In this document: in pieces, positions 58,501 through 64,000 of the stretch
Numbering within the stretch: the first letter of the stretch is position 1
Layout: each line of letters starts with the position of its first letter
Source: Microvelia longipes
Taxonomy: Eukaryota; Arthropoda; Insecta; Hemiptera; Veliidae
NCBI GenBank assembly: GCA_018340805.1
Contig: JACMZG010001908.1
Coordinates: forward strand, 50,044,230-50,108,229
Length of the DNA stretch: 64,000 nucleotides
Direction of reading: 5' to 3'
Program-made: the position numbers and the translations under genes
The notes under the pieces: model-generated
Told to the model about the DNA's origin: nothing
What the model saw: the letters and a program-made list of their open reading frames with translations, nothing else
Database searches by the model: none

Positions 58501-60195
58501 ATAAACTGATTTATGAACTTGTCTGTTCATAATGCTTGATTTAAAAGGCAGGACTCAGCAAGGTCTAATGCGAGCATTTCACTGTTTATTTTTACTCTTA
58601 TCTTTCTTTTCAAATGAAGTTCTTTATTCTTAATCAAATCCATTTAATCAAATCTTAAATCCCCAACAAGATATATTTGTTTAATCATTTTAGTGATTTC
58701 CACTAAGATATTTTTGTAAAACACAGAACATTTGTGCTTTGCATAAATATTTTACCATAAATCACAGCAAAGAGAACAGCATATGAAAATGAATATACGA
58801 ATAATGATTTTTAACCCTTTTTTAGTTCCAAATCGTGAATTGTGCAACAGGAGATTAATAATGTCATAATCTAAGATCTTCATCTAGAAAATCATCAAAC
58901 ACAATAATGACATCATAAGTAATTACAAAGATGATTCTGTGCGGTTGTTATGAAGTCATTGATGTAACTAAAATAAAATGCATTTGACAGAGTAACTCAT
59001 AAATAATATAATAATATTAATGAAAAGACGTACAATGAGTGTTTAATAAGATAACTGAGCCAAATAGTTATTTTATAAAAAGGGATGAAACAAACGTTTT
59101 GGTTTAAGTTCTCTCTGTAGTAGGCCACTACATTAATTCCTGAGGTCAACAGGCTAAGGAAGTAAACTAGATAGCCCCCGAGGCTTACAGAGGGAAATAA
59201 GAGTACTAAAAGTTTGACTCTCGAAGCTCTGTCGTAGAGGATAATAAGAGAGCTGATATCTTCTATTCCTATAAGTGCATTCACATTCCTAGATGTCTCA
59301 CATAATTCTATGGTAACAACTCATGTTTTGCAAAACTCGGTAGTTTTTGAAATTAAATTATATCATGCATTTAAGAAAATATAAAAATTAAACAATAAAC
59401 CCAGTAATGTACTATACAATGTAAGAAATTATATTTTATTGTAAAAAAATATTTTCACCTCATATAACAACATATATTGGGAGGCTTATCATAAAAATAA
59501 ATAAAAATATATGCACTAAAACTGACGTAATATAAAATAATTACAGTCTAATATTCTTATAAGTTATTATAGTCTAATTCAGGTTCAGTATAATCCATAC
59601 AATGCAGGGGATATAATTACAAATTTTCTAAAAAATAAGTCTAAAAAGCACTAACTAATGACTCACAGTAAAAAGTGACGGTATCATTATCTGTTATTAT
59701 AAAAAGAAAAAATAAAAATGGAAAATAGATACGTGTGTTAAGGTGGGGGGACTTTTATGGGGGTGAATTAGGGTGATTACCCTTAGTATTATTCTATTTT
59801 AGAAAAATATCAAGGGGTGACTCATGGCGAGTTATTGTATGACCTATAATAATATCCAGACAAGTATAACCAACTAAGTATCGATTTATCACAAAAAGGA
59901 TACAAAAAAGGGACAATAAATCCCTTTTAATGCTAACACTATGGTATTCTCATATTCTTTTGTTACAAGGATATTGTTTCACAGGAATCGTATTTTTTTT
60001 TTGTAAAAATAATTTTAACTTAACAACAAAATAAAACCATTGGGCACAAAAGTATTTGATAAAAGATTTAAATTTGTAAAATTAAAAAGGGTGAAACACC
60101 ACCATTAGTTAGGTAAACTTTAAGAAAATGTTTAACAAGTTAATTTTAAAAAAGGTTCTATGAGAAAACAAGTCATTTACTTAGTTATGTATACA
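55565..60195. other. Gene-free AT-rich region with strand asymmetry
   Basis: 56930-57480 is strongly purine-rich on the plus strand (GAATAAAAAGAAATGG-like words repeated loosely), which creates the 199-codon Phe/Leu/Ser-rich minus frame. The minus frame 58997-59284 is hydrophobic and unrecognised. No repeat boundary or gene could be defined elsewhere. Confidence 0.5.
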
Positions 60196-60200
60196 TACAA

Positions 60201-60201
60201 T

Positions 60202-60266
<65 letters not shown>

Positions 60267-60314
60267 TATATATATATTATATATATATAAATATTTATTT
60301 ATTTATTTATTTAT
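60201..60314. repeat. (CATA)n-(TA)n-(TTTA)n compound microsatellite
   Basis: CATA repeats (60203-60226), TA (60227-60290) and ATTT repeats (60290-60314). Confidence 0.95.
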
Positions 60315-60714
60315 CTATATACATAATGTATACATGCCTGAAGGACTTAGAGAAAAGAGCACAAGGTTAGAGATGGAATTTTCCTTATTTTTGTAAAAAG
60401 GGATTTTTTGGCAAGCTTGTATTGTGTGGAGCCCTAATAGTGTGGAGTAATATTTTGGATAAGTCTGCATAGTAATTATTTTTTCATGTTTAATTTTAAG
60501 TATTACACATTTTCCTACATCAACTTCATTAATCATAAATAATAGATGATTTTAAATTGGTTTGATATAAAGACAAAAATATGTCATTTTTTAGATTCTG
60601 AAAAAATAGAATTTATTACAATTAGATTACATTTTGCTTGTTACATTTCCTAGGTGTCTCTCGCACAATTATATTGTGTCAACTATTCATGTTAAAATAA
60701 AAATAATTGGTAAC

Positions 60715-61030
60715 AAGTAAATGAAATAAGTAAGCGAAAGTAAATAAAATAAAAGTAAGTAGGATTAAATGAAAGTAAGTAAAAAATAAATAAAAAGCTC
60801 GTAAAAGCAAATAAAATAAAAGTACGGAGAAAAAAAGCTTGTAAAAGTAAATAAAATAAAAGTAAGTAGAAAAAAATAAAAAGCTTGTAAAAGTAAATAA
60901 AATAAAAGTACGAAGGCCAAAACAAAGAAAATAAAAGTAAGTAAAATTAAATGAAAGTAAGAACTAACGCTTGTAAAAATAATAAAAAAAAGTAAGTAGG
61001 AAAAAATAAAGTAAAGGGAATAAAATTTGT
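60715..61030 (+). repeat. Degenerate purine-rich minisatellite, about 45-50 bp unit
   Basis: Repeated AAGTAAATAAAATAAAAG, TAAGTAG, AAAAAATAAAAAGCTTGTA with deletions and variants, about 6 copies. It generates the Phe/Leu/Tyr-rich minus-strand frames at 60692-61043. Confidence 0.8.
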
Positions 61031-61039
61031 AATCTAAAA

Positions 61040-64000
61040 ACAAATAAGTTCATAGTATAAATTATTTTAAGTTGAAAACGTTCATGGAATGAGTAAGGGA
61101 AAAATAATGAAATTACTTGGTATTCCCTTAACAAGTAGGGTGTTGAGAACAAATCAGGCATTATTTAAAGTACTCCAGCTTAGTGATAAGGGATAGTTGA
61201 AGCAAGTTAATGCTTTTAAAGAAAACTGCGGGAAAAACCCAGGGGCACAGCCATGGATTTGCACTTGACGAATTCAGAGAGATTAACCAACCCCTTGAGA
61301 GTTTTAGATTCGCCTTTTTAAATAGTATAACAGTGAAACGATTAAAATTCCCAAATTACTGATTGGCGGAAAATTAATATGAAATTATAATAAGTCAATT
61401 GCGTCATTAATTATTCTTCGTGACAATTGTTGAATATATTGCCATGTCAACATTTTATCTTTTGACATATATATTTATATGATAAAAAAAGGTAAGAGTC
61501 ACTGGGAAACCCCTATGAATAAAAGTACTTTAAGGTTTAAAGGGAATATGAGTAATGAGTTGAAAATCTAAGTCAATACTTGGGTTTGTCTGCGACCTTA
61601 GGGCGCCTTAGCGAGGGCGCCGGACCGCCTTCACTATCGTCACGCACGCCACCCCAGCAATGCGCTGCATGAAGCTTACACTGTAATGCCCCAATGCACG
61701 CTATAAAACATAAATGTTATGTCTTTTCGTAATTTCAAGGTAGGAAACGGTTGTAATATCAACTTTCAAAGACATAAAAGAGAAAATTGGATGAAGATGT
61801 TTTATTTACCCTTTTATCTTTCCTTTGACAGCGTTTTAATTCGACACCGTAAGTAAAAACTTGTATGCTTTTATTTTCCACTATTGGTTTCATCAGCACG
61901 AAGCAGACGCGAATGCAGTATGGCGCCTTTATAATGATTCTTTAGCACATAGAGCATGCGATAAGGATATAATGAGTAATAGGGAAAAATTAAAATAACG
62001 AATGGTTAAAAAGTCTCTGCACAATTATTTGCTATCTATAAAATACACAAAAAGCTATAAAATTAGAAGGTATGGACGCAAAAAAATAAAGATAATCGAA
62101 AAATAAATATAAAACTGGGAGAAAATGTGAGCTACGATGTAATTTTTAAAAAGGAATTTAAGTTTAGAATTAGAGCAAAAATAATGAAGTATTAAAGTTT
62201 TATGTTGTTAAGTTTTATGTATTGAAAGTGATTATGTTTTAACTTGCTTAACATATTATGTACTGCATATGTATTGATTGAACGTTTGCTAAGCAGGTAA
62301 TTATTCAGAAAAAGAATGGATATAGTAATAAGCATAGAGATATATTACTAGAGGAGTCCTATTGGTTGAATTTTGAAACATCGAAAAAGTAACCTGACCA
62401 CCTTCGAGACTATCAATAATCAAACGAACAGAAAAAAAAATTGTGAATTATATAGTAGAACGTTGGAAATATAAATAAAAACACAAACAATGTACAGGTA
62501 GCCGAAAACCTAGTTAATACTAAATGTATTAATACATTTAGTTTTAAGAATATTTAATTTACAATTTTATCTAAAAAGTATGTGCTGATCGTATGCATTC
62601 CATAAAACGCATATATAAGTGCATTATCTGAAAAAAGCATACTCATGAGATAAAACTTGTCTTACTAAGAATATCATATTAATATAATAATGAATTTAAA
62701 TGCAAGTTCGTGAAAAATATCAAGTATGCACAATTTACTAGGTTAACTGAGATACAAGAGATATCTAAATAAAACTTAAAAAGGCCTTTACTTGAAGGTT
62801 AAAATTTACCTATAATGTTACACGGCCTTATTTTTAGCCTGCAAAATTTCAATTTTATTTTCTAAACTATGGCCAAAACACAAGTTTTATTAGAATCGCA
62901 CCAAATTTAGGGTACGTAATATTTGGAGCTATAAAATGAATCTCTTAAGAAGCATAAAAATGGGTATCAAACATATCTAAGTAAACAAATTTTTTTTGAA
63001 AATAAGCTGAAAAGGAGAATTTAAATAATTTATTAGCACCTGAAGAAAATTTTAAGGCTTCAATAAACTCAAATACGGACGAAGGAATTTGAGGAATAAG
63101 TAAAACATAGCGTAAGAAAAACCTACAAAGTTGAAACCGGTCTCAAATTGATCAATTTAATATTTTGCCTAGACCTTAAGATGTGTCAGTTTAAGTAATT
63201 TTAAGTTAATTACCCCTCCCCCTTAGGAATACAACATTTAGTAACAAGCCTAATTTTCTACACTAACTTTTGATTAACGTTTCCTTCGTCAAAGTTACTG
63301 GAATTTTTATGTCTGTTCCACTGATCATACAATAATATAACATCTAACAACTGCCAACATCATTACTTATAGCTAGCACTAAGCAATAAGCCGTTAAAAG
63401 TATTAACTCATCATTGTTACTAAAAGAAAAATGTAAAGATAAAGATAACAATAAAAATTAAACAACTCAAAAGTACAATAAAACTGAAGAAATAAAAGAT
63501 AAGATAAGGATAATGCAACAGATGTAATAGATACGGGTACATAGGGGCATATTTCACTTCTCTCCTACTGGACATTGTCATTAAATTAACATTTAAACTA
63601 TAATAGAACAAAATAGTGATATGAATTGATGTGTAGCACGTATATTAAGTAAGATAAATATACTTATACGAGATAAATATACTAAATACATATACTTCAG
63701 ATATACTTGAAGTTAAATAATTAAAAATAATGAAAAAGTTAATCAAATCTTGTTTTCTCAAATTCTTTAAAATGGACATAAGCCTGTACTGACGGTATGT
63801 TTTTCGTATTTGCCACATGGCTCAGTCCCGATTTGACTAAGAATTGAAATTTTTCTACAGGTGCTACAAAGCATTTAGATGAATCCCATTTTTTCAAATT
63901 TTCGATATCATACTTACAAATTTTTTTTGTTCATCTAGAAAAATATCTATTCAAAAGGGACTCATTTTATGGATTTAAATTTTACGCACACCAAATTTGG
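61040..64000. other. Gene-free region to the right edge; one GC-rich patch
   Basis: 61598-61690 is conspicuously GC-rich (GGGCGCCTTAGCGAGGGCGC and following) for this genome but shows no tRNA fold or recognised domain. The rest is AT-rich without a gene or recognised repeat. Confidence 0.5.

Noticed and set aside
58997..59284. 95-codon hydrophobic minus-strand frame
   Set aside because: No recognised family and no supporting signals.
60692..61161. Overlapping hydrophobic frames on the minus strand
   Set aside because: All arise from a degenerate AAGTAAATAAAATAAAAG minisatellite.

Overview
The window is a repeat-dense, AT-rich piece of an animal nuclear genome (by eye about 70% A+T). The evidence is: GT-AG introns, a non-LTR retrotransposon, hAT-type and CACTA-type DNA transposons, 5S-rRNA-derived SINEs, Penelope-like termini, long (TA)n tracts and one 700-base assembly gap. 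The protein families recognised are widespread in invertebrates and fish. An arthropod or cnidarian host is plausible, but the sequence does not settle the species. No ordinary host gene could be identified. Nearly all supported coding sequence belongs to mobile elements.

The main feature is a 12.9-kb element at 12758-25687. It is bounded by inverted CACTGAGA-type ends and carries long subterminal repeat arrays, as CACTA (En/Spm) transposons do. It holds two genes on the minus strand. The first (21871 to 17186) has eight exons, starts with a SAM domain, and resembles the 'SAMD3-like' proteins that are numerous in fish and invertebrates. Seven nucleotides after its stop begins the second: a C2H2 zinc-finger/DDE-type transposase (17178 to 14723), broken by several frameshifts. 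The layout recalls En/Spm, where one transcription unit yields a DNA-binding accessory protein (TNPA) and the transposase (TNPD). The element also carries its own inserts: foldback elements at 14.4, 18.1-18.4, 22.5 and 22.7-23.4 kb.

Elsewhere: 1-9 kb is largely unannotatable, with one Penelope-like terminus (2.35 kb) and a 5S-derived SINE (9.1 kb). A near-perfect 481-bp palindrome lies at 9825-10305. Inverted copies of one dispersed repeat occur at 11.2-11.5 and 26-27.2 kb. A hAT-type MITE with a perfect 8-bp target duplication is at 27871-28229. A larger hAT-type element (39211-40424) has a Penelope-like inverted-terminus insertion nested in it. Minisatellites lie at 2.0, 32.6 and 37.6-38.1 kb. 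A 5'-truncated, frameshifted Jockey/CR1-type reverse transcriptase is at 46.7-48.3 kb. More foldback elements sit at 35.95-36.8, 50.8-51.1, 53.05-53.26 and 53.8-55.6 kb. The last 8 kb is mostly low-complexity AT-rich DNA with purine-strand bias.

Two themes cut across the window. First, small inverted-arm insertions share one geometry: direct repeat, roughly 28-35 nt one-sided extension, inverted arms, direct repeat. At least two carry related sequence with CTGATGATG and GAAAGC boxes, as expected of Penelope-like elements. Second, three frame breaks fall at A/T homopolymer runs, so some apparent pseudogenisation may be sequence error.
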